11,428 nt of DNA from CALVXC01 sp036636255 (GTDB lineage: Bacteria > Bacillota_I > Bacilli_A > RF39 > UBA660), in assembly GCA_036636255.1 (NCBI GenBank), contig JAVWOV010000032.1, positions 1 through 11,428 on the forward strand, given 5' to 3'. A program made the translations under genes and the position numbers. Positions 1 through 7,555 of the stretch are shown here, in pieces. A model generated the notes under the pieces. That model saw nothing but the letters and a program-made list of their open reading frames with translations. It searched no databases and was not told the origin of the DNA. Numbering within the stretch: position 1 is the first letter of the stretch; every line of letters begins with the position of its first letter.

Positions 1-116
1 ATTATAATAACGGCTAAAAGTTCTATCAAAGTAAAACCTTTATAGTTATTTAATTCTCTCCTAGAGTTGCTACTTGTTAATTTAATGTTTTTAAAAATGA
101 GTGATGTTTTCTTCAT
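1..116 (-). CDS. Type IV prepilin / pseudopilin, N-terminal part (runs off the window)
   Basis: This is the first 38 codons of a class-III-signal pilin-like protein, cut off by the left edge. The residues read MKKTSLIFKN..., then YKG/FTLIELLAVII at residues 25-38. Gly27 is the predicted prepilin peptidase cleavage site, Phe28 would be the N-methylated first residue of the mature protein, and Glu32 is the conserved Glu+5 that opens the hydrophobic assembly helix. A strong ribosome site (GGAGGAG, about 122-128) lies five bases before the ATG, and no other start is available. The leader is therefore about 27 residues, long for this family. The motif differs from the Flp/Tad type (G/xxxxEY) seen at 7925-8122, so it belongs to a type IV pilus, competence or type II-like pseudopilus. 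Which one cannot be told from the N-terminus. It lies downstream of the M23 gene on the same strand. Confidence 0.85.
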   Translation of the reverse strand, partial: MKKTSLIFKNIKLTSSNSRRELNNYKGFTLIELLAVII

Positions 117-146
117 GTTTACTCCTCCATATAATACTTATAAACA

Positions 147-175
147 ATAATAATAAATTATTAAACTTAAAACAA
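147..175 (-). promoter_or_regulatory. Possible promoter for the partial pilin gene
   Basis: On the minus strand TTGTTT (170-175) and TATTAT (147-152) are 17 bases apart, about 30 bases before the pilin ATG. No clear terminator separates the pilin from the M23 gene (stop at 191-193), so read-through from that gene is also possible. The surroundings are almost pure A/T, which weakens the call. Confidence 0.3.
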
Positions 176-190
176 CATAATCTTTATCTT

Positions 191-1360
191 TTAATATTGT
201 GTATATCGATCATCATAACGATACGTAGGAAAATTTATAACTGATCGAGGATTAATACTTCTTGAGGTCATCGTTTTCCATGAACTATAATCAATTCCAT
301 ATCGACCAGTTGCTATAGTTAAATGCAAATGATCACCCATTGTACAGCCATCATACCATTCAGTTTCAGCGCCACCACCCATTATACCTATTTGTGTATC
401 TTTATTAACTATATCACCTACTGATACATTCATTGAATACAAATGAGCATATACAGCCGTATAAGTTGAACCGCCAACACTGTAATGACCAATAACCATA
501 TTCCCACCACAAGAATTTTTATATATAATGGAAGCAATTACCCCTGAGCCAACAGAATACACAGTTGAATGCTTACCACTAGATGTATCTATACCTTCAT
601 GAAATCCACCCCATCTTGAACCCCATTCACTAGTAACATAACCTCCATCAAGTGGCCGATAAAATGCCGTTCCCGATGGCAAAACAGCCCGACCACAAGT
701 AGAAACATCTTGCGTATCATTACAGCCTAAATTTTCATACATTTTTATAATTTCTCGTTGTGATTTTATTTCTTCCTTAATCGACAAACTAGTATCAGTT
801 TGTACCGCTAATTTTTCCCCAAGTTTAGCAAGTTCTACTCTTAACTCTTCCTGCTTCTTTTTTAATTCCTTTTCATTATTAACTAACTCTGTTTTTTTAG
901 TAGCTTTATCTTTAATCATTTGATTATATTCATTAATTAAATTTTCGTTATAATTAGTCATCTCTTCTGATACAACTAATCTATATATAAAATCAGTAAA
1001 ATCCTTAGCCCCAAACAAATATTCCATATAAGCCGATTCACCTTTAGACACTTGAATAAAACTCATAACATCTTTCATCTCTTTATCACGTAAAACAATA
1101 TCATCATTTAATTTATTAATTTCCTTATTCAAAGTTTCCATATCTATATATAATTGTTCGATACTTGCTTTAATATTAGTAATATTAGTATTAGTCTGTC
1201 TAATTTGTTCTTCCGTTAATGCCTTACTATTCTCATTTTGTTGATAATCACTTTCCATTTTATTTAATTGTGATTTTAGCCCTCCTAAAGTAGTAGCCTT
1301 TACATTCGAAACAAAAAACAAACTACCAAATAAAAAACAAATAATAATGATTTTTTTCAC
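191..1360 (-). CDS. Secreted coiled-coil M23-family peptidoglycan hydrolase (EnvC/CwlO-like layout)
   Basis: A 389-residue exported murein endopeptidase or murein-hydrolase activator. It starts with a signal peptide (KK, hydrophobic core at residues 4-17, likely cleavage after VKA near residue 22). A long coiled coil rich in K, E, N and Q runs over residues about 25-210. A LytM/M23 domain spans residues about 232-350. Zinc and catalytic residues are present: H254-E-G-I-D258, YAH306L and DH344LH346. The mature protein carries four cysteines (213, 222, 284, 339). The start is the GTG at 1358-1360, because AGAGGTG sits five bases before it and the signal peptide begins there. An upstream in-frame ATG at 1462 would place the murC terminator and the promoter inside the gene. 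Family knowledge: such proteins cleave crosslinks at septa and are often controlled by FtsEX. That role here is inference. Confidence 0.9.
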   Translation of the reverse strand: MKKIIIICFLFGSLFFVSNVKATTLGGLKSQLNKMESDYQQNENSKALTEEQIRQTNTNITNIKASIEQLYIDMETLNKEINKLNDDIVLRDKEMKDVMSFIQVSKGESAYMEYLFGAKDFTDFIYRLVVSEEMTNYNENLINEYNQMIKDKATKKTELVNNEKELKKKQEELRVELAKLGEKLAVQTDTSLSIKEEIKSQREIIKMYENLGCNDTQDVSTCGRAVLPSGTAFYRPLDGGYVTSEWGSRWGGFHEGIDTSSGKHSTVYSVGSGVIASIIYKNSCGGNMVIGHYSVGGSTYTAVYAHLYSMNVSVGDIVNKDTQIGIMGGGAETEWYDGCTMGDHLHLTIATGRYGIDYSSWKTMTSRSINPRSVINFPTYRYDDRYTQY

Positions 1361-1365
1361 CTTTT

Positions 1366-1372
1366 CACCTCT
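1366..1372 (-). promoter_or_regulatory. Ribosome binding site fixing the GTG start of the M23 gene
   Basis: AGAGGTG lies five bases upstream of the GTG at 1358-1360. This decides for the GTG over the further-upstream ATG at 1462. Confidence 0.75.
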
Positions 1373-1375
1373 TTT

Positions 1376-1412
1376 ACTATACAATAATATCATGTTTTTA
1401 AAAAGATTACAA
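1376..1412 (-). promoter_or_regulatory. Promoter of the M23 hydrolase gene
   Basis: Two overlapping readings exist on the minus strand. TTGTAA (1407-1412), 17 bases and TATTAT (1384-1389) make a good sigma-A promoter. Closer to the gene, TATAGT (1376-1381) is followed by six bases and then GGTGA of the ribosome site; it has a poor -35. Both lie just below the murC terminator, so the M23 gene appears to be transcribed independently. Confidence 0.6.
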
Positions 1413-1413
1413 T

Positions 1414-1457
1414 AAAAAAAAGAAAACACTTTACTAGTTGACATAGCGTTTTCTTTT
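1414..1457 (-). terminator. Intrinsic terminator downstream of murC
   Basis: On the minus strand a 13-bp stem (arms 1445-1457 and 1418-1430, one G-U pair, AAAAGAAAAC.../...GTTTTCTTTT) encloses a 14-base loop and runs into a T-run at 1414-1421. It lies 44 bases past the murC stop and closes the tad-murC operon. Confidence 0.85.
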
Positions 1458-1500
1458 GGCAAGCCTCTTTACAAATTAATATTACCACATATCATTATTA

Positions 1501-2811
1501 TTAAGCAAGGCTTTTTAAGTAATTTATTAAATTTGTTTCCAATTTAGTCATTTGTTTAGGACTCATAAATACAATAACATTATCTTTATAAGGATAAAGT
1601 TTATAAACCTCATCATCATTAATATGAAAACCATTATCTAATTGATCAATAATCAATTTACTAGTTACATTTGGATAATCTTCTTGCTTTTCTCTAGCCG
1701 AAAAAATATCTTTAATATAACAAGCATCAGTTTGATTTAAAACTTCCGCTAAAATAGCACTAAATTCTTGTGTTCTTGTAAAAGTATGTGGTTCAAAAAC
1801 ACTGATTATTTTTTTATCAGGATATTTTTGCTTACAAGCTTTAATAACAGACTTCACTTCCGTCGGATGATGAGCATAATCATCAATTATAATTGTATCA
1901 TTAATAACTATTTCATTAAATCTTCGTTTTGCACCATGAAATGTTTTTAACAAATTAGTCGCTTCCTTACCTAAAATTCTTTCAAAATAACAAACGCTTA
2001 TTACTGCTAAAGCATTTAAAAGCATATGCTTGCCATATATAGGTAATTCAAAATGGCCATAAAAATTACCCTCTGTAAAACAATCAAATATAATACCGTT
2101 TTCATTATAAATAATATTTCGTGCATTTATATCATTATTTTCTTTCAAACCATAAAAATATATCGGCGGTTTCACATCCAAAAATCGTGTATATGGATCA
2201 TCACCACAAGCAATAACCATTTTACTAGCATTATTAGCATAACTAGTATAAGCATCAACAACATCAGCAATATCCTTAAAATAATCAACATGATCTAATT
2301 CAATATTAGTAATAATAGCATATTTCGAACGATAATTTAAAAAATGTCTTTTATACTCACAAGCTTCAATTATTAAACCACTATTTTTTTTATCAGCATA
2401 ACCCGTACCATCCCCAATTAGATAATTATAATTCTTATTCTTTAAAACATGCGCCAAGTAAGAAGAAGTTGTCGTTTTACCATGACATCCCGCCACAGCA
2501 ATAGTTGAAAACTTTTCAGTTAATTTACCTAACATTTCATAATATTCATACATTTTCAAACCCATTTGTTGTGCTTTAATCATTTGCGGATGATCTTTTT
2601 TAATCGCCGTACTATAAACAATAATAGCGCCATCAGGAATATCACTATTTAAATTAGTATTTATTTCAATATTTTGTTTAATTAACTTTTCCTCCGTAAA
2701 TTGATAAGACTTTTCATCATCATAACCAGATACTTGATAACCCAAATCATTTAAGATAAGACTCAGTGCCGATAAACCCGCACCCTTGATACCGATTAAA
2801 TAATACTTCAT
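1501..2811 (-). CDS. murC: UDP-N-acetylmuramate--L-alanine ligase (MurC)
   Basis: Cytoplasmic ATP-dependent ligase that adds the first amino acid, L-alanine, to UDP-MurNAc in peptidoglycan precursor synthesis. It has 436 residues, typical of Bacillus MurC. The nucleotide-sugar-binding glycine motif GIKGAGLSAL is at residues 7-16, the ATP-binding GCHGKTTT at 108-115, and the central Mur motifs EACEYKRHF (149-157) and NIELDHVDYF (169-178) follow. FHGAKRRF (291-298) and DDYAHHPTEV (310-319) open the C-terminal domain, which also has FEPHTFTRTQ near 339-348. AGGAGGAAG precedes the ATG. It follows the tadC-like gene with a 32-base gap and no terminator, so it is probably the last gene of the tad operon. 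A TATAAT just upstream may also give it separate expression. An essential wall gene in this position is the odd point. Confidence 0.97.
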   Translation of the reverse strand: MKYYLIGIKGAGLSALSLILNDLGYQVSGYDDEKSYQFTEEKLIKQNIEINTNLNSDIPDGAIIVYSTAIKKDHPQMIKAQQMGLKMYEYYEMLGKLTEKFSTIAVAGCHGKTTTSSYLAHVLKNKNYNYLIGDGTGYADKKNSGLIIEACEYKRHFLNYRSKYAIITNIELDHVDYFKDIADVVDAYTSYANNASKMVIACGDDPYTRFLDVKPPIYFYGLKENNDINARNIIYNENGIIFDCFTEGNFYGHFELPIYGKHMLLNALAVISVCYFERILGKEATNLLKTFHGAKRRFNEIVINDTIIIDDYAHHPTEVKSVIKACKQKYPDKKIISVFEPHTFTRTQEFSAILAEVLNQTDACYIKDIFSAREKQEDYPNVTSKLIIDQLDNGFHINDDEVYKLYPYKDNVIVFMSPKQMTKLETNLINYLKSLA

Positions 2812-2834
2812 TTTACTTCCTCCTATTTTTTAAT

Positions 2835-2840
2835 ATTATA
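2835..2840 (-). promoter_or_regulatory. Possible internal -10 box before murC
   Basis: A perfect TATAAT on the minus strand ends 23 bases before the murC ATG and upstream of its ribosome site. No convincing -35 is found at 16-18 bases (TAATCA at 17). It may provide constitutive murC expression inside the tad operon, or it may be chance in an A/T-rich gap. Confidence 0.3.
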
Positions 2841-2843
2841 TGT

Positions 2844-3545
2844 TTAATTTAGAAAATTGATTAAAAACGGACCCAACACAAGCATTAGAATTAACGGCAC
2901 CACAAACAAAACAGATATAATACTTATCTTATTAGGAATTTTATTAATTTGACCCTTAACATCAAGAATTTGTTTTTCCCGCAAAAAGTCTATTTGTGTA
3001 TAAAGCGTTTTTATAATACTATTACCAAAAACACTTGTCTGTGTAATATTTAAAATTATATTATTTATTGTTTCCGATGGAATCCGATATTTCATATTTT
3101 CCAAAGCTTCAATTAATGTTTTTCCAAATTTCATTTCAAACAAAGTTTTTTTAAATTCATTCGATAATTCCGATTCAACATTAAAAACAGCTATTTCTAA
3201 AGCGTGTTCCAAATTGCGACCAGATTCTATAGTTAACGTTAATATTTCAAAAAAATATAAAGCTTCATAATCTAACTTTTTAATACGCTGACGATATGGT
3301 CTTTCAATTAAAACATACTCAAATAAATAATAATAAATAATAGTAAAAAACGGGGCAAAAAAATAACCAATTGTCGCTATATATAATACTACAAAAAAAA
3401 CAATAAGGGAAGTAACAATTCTTATATTAGTAAATGTTACAGCATCAAATTTATTATTATCACCCAGCATATCAATTTTTCGCTCAATTTTTTCTAAATC
3501 TTTTTCACGATAAATTTTACGAATAAGATTATTTTTACTTGCCAT
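2844..3545 (-). CDS. tadC: TadC-like pilus platform protein (type II secretion F domain)
   Basis: A 233-residue inner-membrane protein, the second of the paired F-family platform proteins of a Tad pilus. Residues 1-38 are charged and cytoplasmic. A membrane region covers about 42-80, probably two helices. A cytoplasmic T2SSF-type helical domain covers about 93-205 and includes the family pattern E100-x-L-T-L-T-I-E-S-G-R110. One last membrane helix lies at about 208-229. Family knowledge: TadB and TadC form the platform on which the TadA motor acts to extrude Flp pilin. The protein is shorter than many TadC (usually near 300), mainly in its N-terminal part. AAGGATG precedes the ATG. It starts just after the TadB-like stop, so the two are probably coupled in translation. 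Confidence 0.8.
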   Translation of the reverse strand: MASKNNLIRKIYREKDLEKIERKIDMLGDNNKFDAVTFTNIRIVTSLIVFFVVLYIATIGYFFAPFFTIIYYYLFEYVLIERPYRQRIKKLDYEALYFFEILTLTIESGRNLEHALEIAVFNVESELSNEFKKTLFEMKFGKTLIEALENMKYRIPSETINNIILNITQTSVFGNSIIKTLYTQIDFLREKQILDVKGQINKIPNKISIISVLFVVPLILMLVLGPFLINFLN

Positions 3546-3549
3546 TATT

Positions 3550-5049
3550 TCACATCCTTATTTTCATTATTTTTTTAATACAAACAATATATAAAATATA
3601 TAATATTATAATAACCGCCAGTAATATACCACCTATTTTAGAAGTATAAAAAGGTGTAAAATAACCTGGATTAATCGCATTTACAAATATCACAAATAAA
3701 ATCGGTACACAAAATAAACAATATATAATTAACTTAGAACTACCCGTTAACGATGCTAATTCTAATTTTAATTTTTTCTTATCAAATAAAGATTTTTCAA
3801 TCGAAGAAAACACCTTAATAATGTTACCTCCCGTTTTATTTAAAATTGATAACGAAGCTGTTAAATAAACAACTTCCTCTAATTTTATTCGATCAGAAAA
3901 CCGTTTAAAAACAACATCAATACTTAAACCAAAAGATAATTCTAAATTTATTTTTTTAAATTCTTCAGCAATTGATCCTTCTAATTCGGTCGTTACTAAT
4001 AAAATAGCTTGCGTAATACTACGCCCCGATTTAAAAGCATTATTCATAATAATAATTGCCTGTAGTAAATCATTCTCTATTTTTTTACGATGAATATTAT
4101 ACTTAGATATATAAACAATGTCTGGCATAAAAAAGCCTATAATAAAAGGAAAACATATTTCGTAGATACTTAATATTTCATATTGAATAGTCTTACTAAA
4201 AATAGCTATAAAAAGAAAAATAAATGATATTAATACTTTAGAAGCAACAAATTCCAATCCCGATTTATATGATTTATTTAAAATAAAAACATATTTTTCA
4301 TATCTTTGTGCATATTTATTAATAATTTTTGCTTTAGATAATATTTTAGCAATCTTCTTAACCTGTTTATTATAAAAACTAAAAAAGCTATCAAAAAGCG
4401 CTAAAGAATTATCCTTTAATGGTTCAACACTATATTTTGTAATTCGTTTTTCTAATTTCATACTACGCCGATAAAAAACAATTAAACCAGCAACAATAAA
4501 CAAAAGACATATTATACTTAATTGAACAACAAATAAAGTACTAGTATTTGATTGAATAACATTTATAGGAACACTCTTACTAGCTGTATTACCAGCCTCA
4601 TCACTAACCGTATAAGTCAAATTTTTCAAACCCGTTTTATTTAAATTAAGTTCATTTATATTAGTTTTAGTTTGTTTAATTAAATTGCCACTTATTTTAT
4701 CAGTTACCGTAATACCTTCAAGTGGTTTTAATATATCACCAGTATGCATTTCTATTATTGAATCATTTAAACTAATAACCGGGCTTTCCTTATCAATATT
4801 ATAATTACCACTATTTATTACCGTTTGTCTATTATAATAATCATATGTTTTTACCTCTATTTTATAAGAACCTGTTTCATTTAATAAAATAGAAGTAGCA
4901 CTTTTTTGCTTAATAGTTTTCTGATCCACAACATTATTATCCTTATAAACAACATATTCATACTTTGTTACAGAAGAAGACGGAGTAAAAACAACCGTTA
5001 TATCATCATTTATGTATTTTTCTTGAGCACTAATATTAAATCCTTCCAT
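3550..5049 (-). CDS. tadB: TadB-like platform protein fused to N-terminal Ig-like domains
   Basis: A 499-residue protein with two parts. Residues about 10-165 look like two beta-sandwich domains. The second begins at DKESPVISL (86-94) and ends TYTVSDEAGNTASKSVPINV (145-164), the usual pattern of bacterial DUF5011/HYR-type Ig domains. A membrane helix (172-192) is followed by RRSMKLEKR, so by the positive-inside rule the Ig part should face outward. The remainder is TadB-like: helices at about 272-288 and 293-313, a T2SSF domain at about 325-440 (NNAFKSGRSITQAI, 336-349), and helices at about 440-460 and 472-492. There is no signal peptide. The ATG follows AGAGGTG by four bases and an in-frame TGA lies two codons upstream, so the start is firm. 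It ends in TGA 4 bases before the tadC start. An outward N-tail without a signal sequence is unusual. Confidence 0.82.
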   Translation of the reverse strand: MEGFNISAQEKYINDDITVVFTPSSSVTKYEYVVYKDNNVVDQKTIKQKSATSILLNETGSYKIEVKTYDYYNRQTVINSGNYNIDKESPVISLNDSIIEMHTGDILKPLEGITVTDKISGNLIKQTKTNINELNLNKTGLKNLTYTVSDEAGNTASKSVPINVIQSNTSTLFVVQLSIICLLFIVAGLIVFYRRSMKLEKRITKYSVEPLKDNSLALFDSFFSFYNKQVKKIAKILSKAKIINKYAQRYEKYVFILNKSYKSGLEFVASKVLISFIFLFIAIFSKTIQYEILSIYEICFPFIIGFFMPDIVYISKYNIHRKKIENDLLQAIIIMNNAFKSGRSITQAILLVTTELEGSIAEEFKKINLELSFGLSIDVVFKRFSDRIKLEEVVYLTASLSILNKTGGNIIKVFSSIEKSLFDKKKLKLELASLTGSSKLIIYCLFCVPILFVIFVNAINPGYFTPFYTSKIGGILLAVIIILYILYIVCIKKIMKIRM

Positions 5050-5059
5050 AACTCACCTC

Positions 5060-6385
5060 TTATCCAAATATATCTTTTATACAGTCAATCCCTCGTGAAT
5101 TAATTTTATCAATTACTTTTGGCTTATATTTATGCATTAAAAATTCGCCAATTACTTCCCCATTTGGTAATAATCCTGTTTGCTTAAAACCAAATATTTC
5201 TTTTAATTGAACAACATCATCTTTAATACCTGTTATTTCACAAATACTAGTTACTTTTCTTCTACCATCGCTTAATCTAGCTACATTAACAACAATATTA
5301 ATTGCACTTTCCATATAACCACGAATAGCCTTAATCGGTATTTCAATTCCTGACATCAATATCATAGTCTCTAAACGATCTAACGCATCCGCCGGAGAAT
5401 TAGCATGAAGAGAAGTTAAACTACCACTATGACCTGTATTCATAGCTTGTAACATATCAAACGCTTCCTTGCCCCTTACCTCCCCAACAATAATACGATC
5501 AGGGCGCATTCTTAAAGAATTTATCACTAAATCACGAATCGTTATTTCTCCTTCTTTTTCATAATTAACTAATCTTGTTTCTAAAGAAATAACATGTTTT
5601 TGTTGTAACTTTAATTCAGCCGCATCCTCAATAGTTATAATTCTTTCATCATCCTGAATAAAAGTAGATAAAATATTTAATAAAGTTGTTTTACCACTAC
5701 CTGTCCCCCCACATATAATAATATTTAATTTAGCTAAAACACACGCTTCTAAAAAACGAGCCATATAAGGTGTAAGTGCACCATTTCTTAAAATATCATC
5801 AATTGACTGTAATTCCTGACGAAATTTTCTAATAGTTAAAACTGGACCGTGAATTGATAAAGGTGGAATAACCGCATTTAATCTAGAACCATCTGCTAAC
5901 CGCGCATCAACCATTGGATTAGCCGTATCAATTGTTCTACCAAGTGGTTGAATTAATCTTTGAATAGTTCTTATAATATGATCACTATTAATAAATGATA
6001 TACTATCATCCTTAATCACTTTACCATCTAATTCAATATAAACTTCGTCCTTATTATTAACCATTATTTCTGTTATACTTGGATCCTCCAACAATTCCGT
6101 TATTGGTCCATAACCATTAATTTCATTATCAATTAAATTATATATATAACTTCTTTCAATATTTGATAAATCATAACCTTCTAAAGTTTTATCAATTTCA
6201 TTACGAACAAATTCACTCATGTTTTTACTAGTCGATAAATTATGATCAATTAAATTTTGAATTATTTTATTTCTTAAATCATCCAATAAAGTTTTATTAG
6301 GAAAAGCTTCATAATCATTAATACTCTTATGTGATATTGCTTTAACTTCAACATTAAACTCATCAATAAATTTTTTGTTAGCCAT
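5060..6385 (-). CDS. tadA: TadA/CpaF-family pilus motor ATPase
   Basis: Cytoplasmic hexameric secretion ATPase of the VirB11/CpaF branch that powers Flp pilus assembly. It has 441 residues. A charged helical N-terminal domain spans about 1-90, and the family signature GYGPITELLEDPSITEIMVN lies at 91-110. LTIRKF (183-188) precedes the core. The Walker A motif is GGTGSGKTT (226-234). The Asp box is TIEDAAEL (251-258), the Walker B region is RIIVGEVRG (297-305), and the His box is GHSGSLTSLHAN (318-329). All catalytic motifs are intact. AGGAGGGG precedes the ATG, which lies 15 bases past the TadZ-like stop. The stop overlaps the leader of the TadB-like gene, ten bases before its ATG. Some Tad systems use this single ATPase for both extension and retraction. 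No second ATPase is seen here. Confidence 0.95.
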   Translation of the reverse strand: MANKKFIDEFNVEVKAISHKSINDYEAFPNKTLLDDLRNKIIQNLIDHNLSTSKNMSEFVRNEIDKTLEGYDLSNIERSYIYNLIDNEINGYGPITELLEDPSITEIMVNNKDEVYIELDGKVIKDDSISFINSDHIIRTIQRLIQPLGRTIDTANPMVDARLADGSRLNAVIPPLSIHGPVLTIRKFRQELQSIDDILRNGALTPYMARFLEACVLAKLNIIICGGTGSGKTTLLNILSTFIQDDERIITIEDAAELKLQQKHVISLETRLVNYEKEGEITIRDLVINSLRMRPDRIIVGEVRGKEAFDMLQAMNTGHSGSLTSLHANSPADALDRLETMILMSGIEIPIKAIRGYMESAINIVVNVARLSDGRRKVTSICEITGIKDDVVQLKEIFGFKQTGLLPNGEVIGEFLMHKYKPKVIDKINSRGIDCIKDIFG

Positions 6386-6400
6386 TTTACCCCTCCTATT

Positions 6401-7162
6401 TTACTTTTTTTCTTTTAACAATGCATTTGCAATTAAAACAAAATTATTTATTGCTTTTTTATTATTGGCTATAATTTTTTTATTCAAAGTTAATATTTGA
6501 CCATTTAAAATATAATGATCAATTGTCTTAATATAAAAAACATCTGGAATAGTATAATCAACATTATCTTTAATAATGTTTTTAATATCATATTTAGTAA
6601 AATATTTAGTCGTTTTTTTAGTAGATTCATTTAATATAACTTTATAATTACTTTTATCCATATCTTTAAAAATAGATATCATCGTTTTCATGTTTTTTAA
6701 ATCCATCGAATCATTGTTAATAATATATAATATGTTATCACTTAAATCCATAGCCGTTAAATTAATTTCATCAATAATATGATTCGTATCAATTAAAATA
6801 ACATCATATTTCATACTAGCTCGAGCTAAAATTATTTCTAAATACTTACTATTTATTTTACTAGCAAACCTCGGATCACGTGGAGCTGCAATCACATCAA
6901 TAAATTCATTATACTTAGTTATATAATTTTCTAAATAATCAAACAAATTATTACTTAAGTCACTTACTAATTTATAAATATCATTATTATCATCGATATT
7001 TAAATTAGCAGCAATATTACCACTATATAAATCCAAATCAATTATTAAAGTCCTTTTTTTTAGTTTACTAAATGTTCCTGCCAAATTTAGTACCGTAATC
7101 GTCTTACCAGTTCCACCTTTAACCGAAGTAATAGTAAATATCTTAGCTTTATTTATAGCCAT
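6401..7162 (-). CDS. tadZ: TadZ/CpaE-like ParA/MinD-family ATPase
   Basis: A 253-residue P-loop ATPase of the MinD/ParA superfamily. A deviant Walker A, KGGTGKT, is at residues 15-21, the signature-like LIIDLDLYSGN at 39-49, and a Walker B, VILIDT, at 121-126. The residues after the Walker B Asp-Thr are NHII rather than the usual proline/glycine switch, as often seen in degenerate TadZ members. The receiver-like N-terminal domain of many CpaE/TadZ proteins is missing; the protein begins directly with the ATPase strand. Family knowledge: TadZ places the pilus machine at a cell pole or focus and recruits the other Tad proteins. AGAGGTG lies before the ATG. It sits between the pseudopilin and motor genes in a compact operon, which supports the assignment. 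Confidence 0.85.
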   Translation of the reverse strand: MAINKAKIFTITSVKGGTGKTITVLNLAGTFSKLKKRTLIIDLDLYSGNIAANLNIDDNNDIYKLVSDLSNNLFDYLENYITKYNEFIDVIAAPRDPRFASKINSKYLEIILARASMKYDVILIDTNHIIDEINLTAMDLSDNILYIINNDSMDLKNMKTMISIFKDMDKSNYKVILNESTKKTTKYFTKYDIKNIIKDNVDYTIPDVFYIKTIDHYILNGQILTLNKKIIANNKKAINNFVLIANALLKEKK

Positions 7163-7171
7163 ATGGCACCT

Positions 7172-7555
7172 CTATTCCTTAATTATTTTTAAATTATTAT
7201 TAACTATATAACCAGTATAATTAGCTTTTATTTCATTATTGTTTTTTAAAGTTAACATTTTAAAAATATTATTTTTAATAACAATAATACTAACAGTTAT
7301 TTTATTATTACTAACATCAATATATAACGAATCGATATCAGTAATATTTTCTTTTAATAAATAAGACATCTTACTTTTTACATTTTCATCATCTAAATGT
7401 TTCAAACCATATTTAATAGCTTGTTTAATATTATTATCGACATTTCTTTTAACCAAATATTGATTTCCAAATGAAACAACAATACACATAAGACTTATCA
7501 ACAAAGGTAAAATTAAAACAAATAGTACTAAAACCTGGCCTTTATTATTCATCAT
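7172..7555 (-). CDS. TadE/TadG-like minor pseudopilin lacking Glu+5
   Basis: A 127-residue small membrane-anchored protein. Its start, MMNNKGQVLVLFVLILPLLISL, matches the TadE/TadG prepilin-like N-terminus: Gly6 is the likely cleavage site, followed by a hydrophobic helix to about residue 29. The fifth mature residue is Leu, where the two neighbouring pilins have Glu, so it resembles TadG/TadF-type proteins in which this residue is not kept. The rest (about 30-127) is mixed and rich in N, K and I, presumably an outer domain. The gene overlaps the previous TadE-like gene by 11 bases, so translation is probably coupled. Two tandem ATG codons (7555 and 7552) follow a weak GAGTG site; either could be used. 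Processing would need a TadV/CpaA-type peptidase encoded elsewhere. Confidence 0.72.
   Translation of the reverse strand: MMNNKGQVLVLFVLILPLLISLMCIVVSFGNQYLVKRNVDNNIKQAIKYGLKHLDDENVKSKMSYLLKENITDIDSLYIDVSNNKITVSIIVIKNNIFKMLTLKNNNEIKANYTGYIVNNNLKIIKE

Noticed and set aside
1361..1462. N-terminal extension of the M23 gene to the ATG at 1462
   Set aside because: It would place the murC terminator and promoter inside the coding region and bury the signal peptide. The GTG at 1360 has a well-placed ribosome site.
1768..1950. Plus-strand open frame inside murC
   Set aside because: Antisense to a complete, motif-rich MurC; no ribosome site and no recognisable protein.
2053..2298. Plus-strand open frame inside murC
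   Set aside because: Low-complexity Ile/Asn-rich translation produced by A/T-rich antisense DNA.
4906..5103. Plus-strand open frame across the TadA/TadB junction
   Set aside because: Antisense to two well-supported genes; low-complexity Ile-rich product with no domain.
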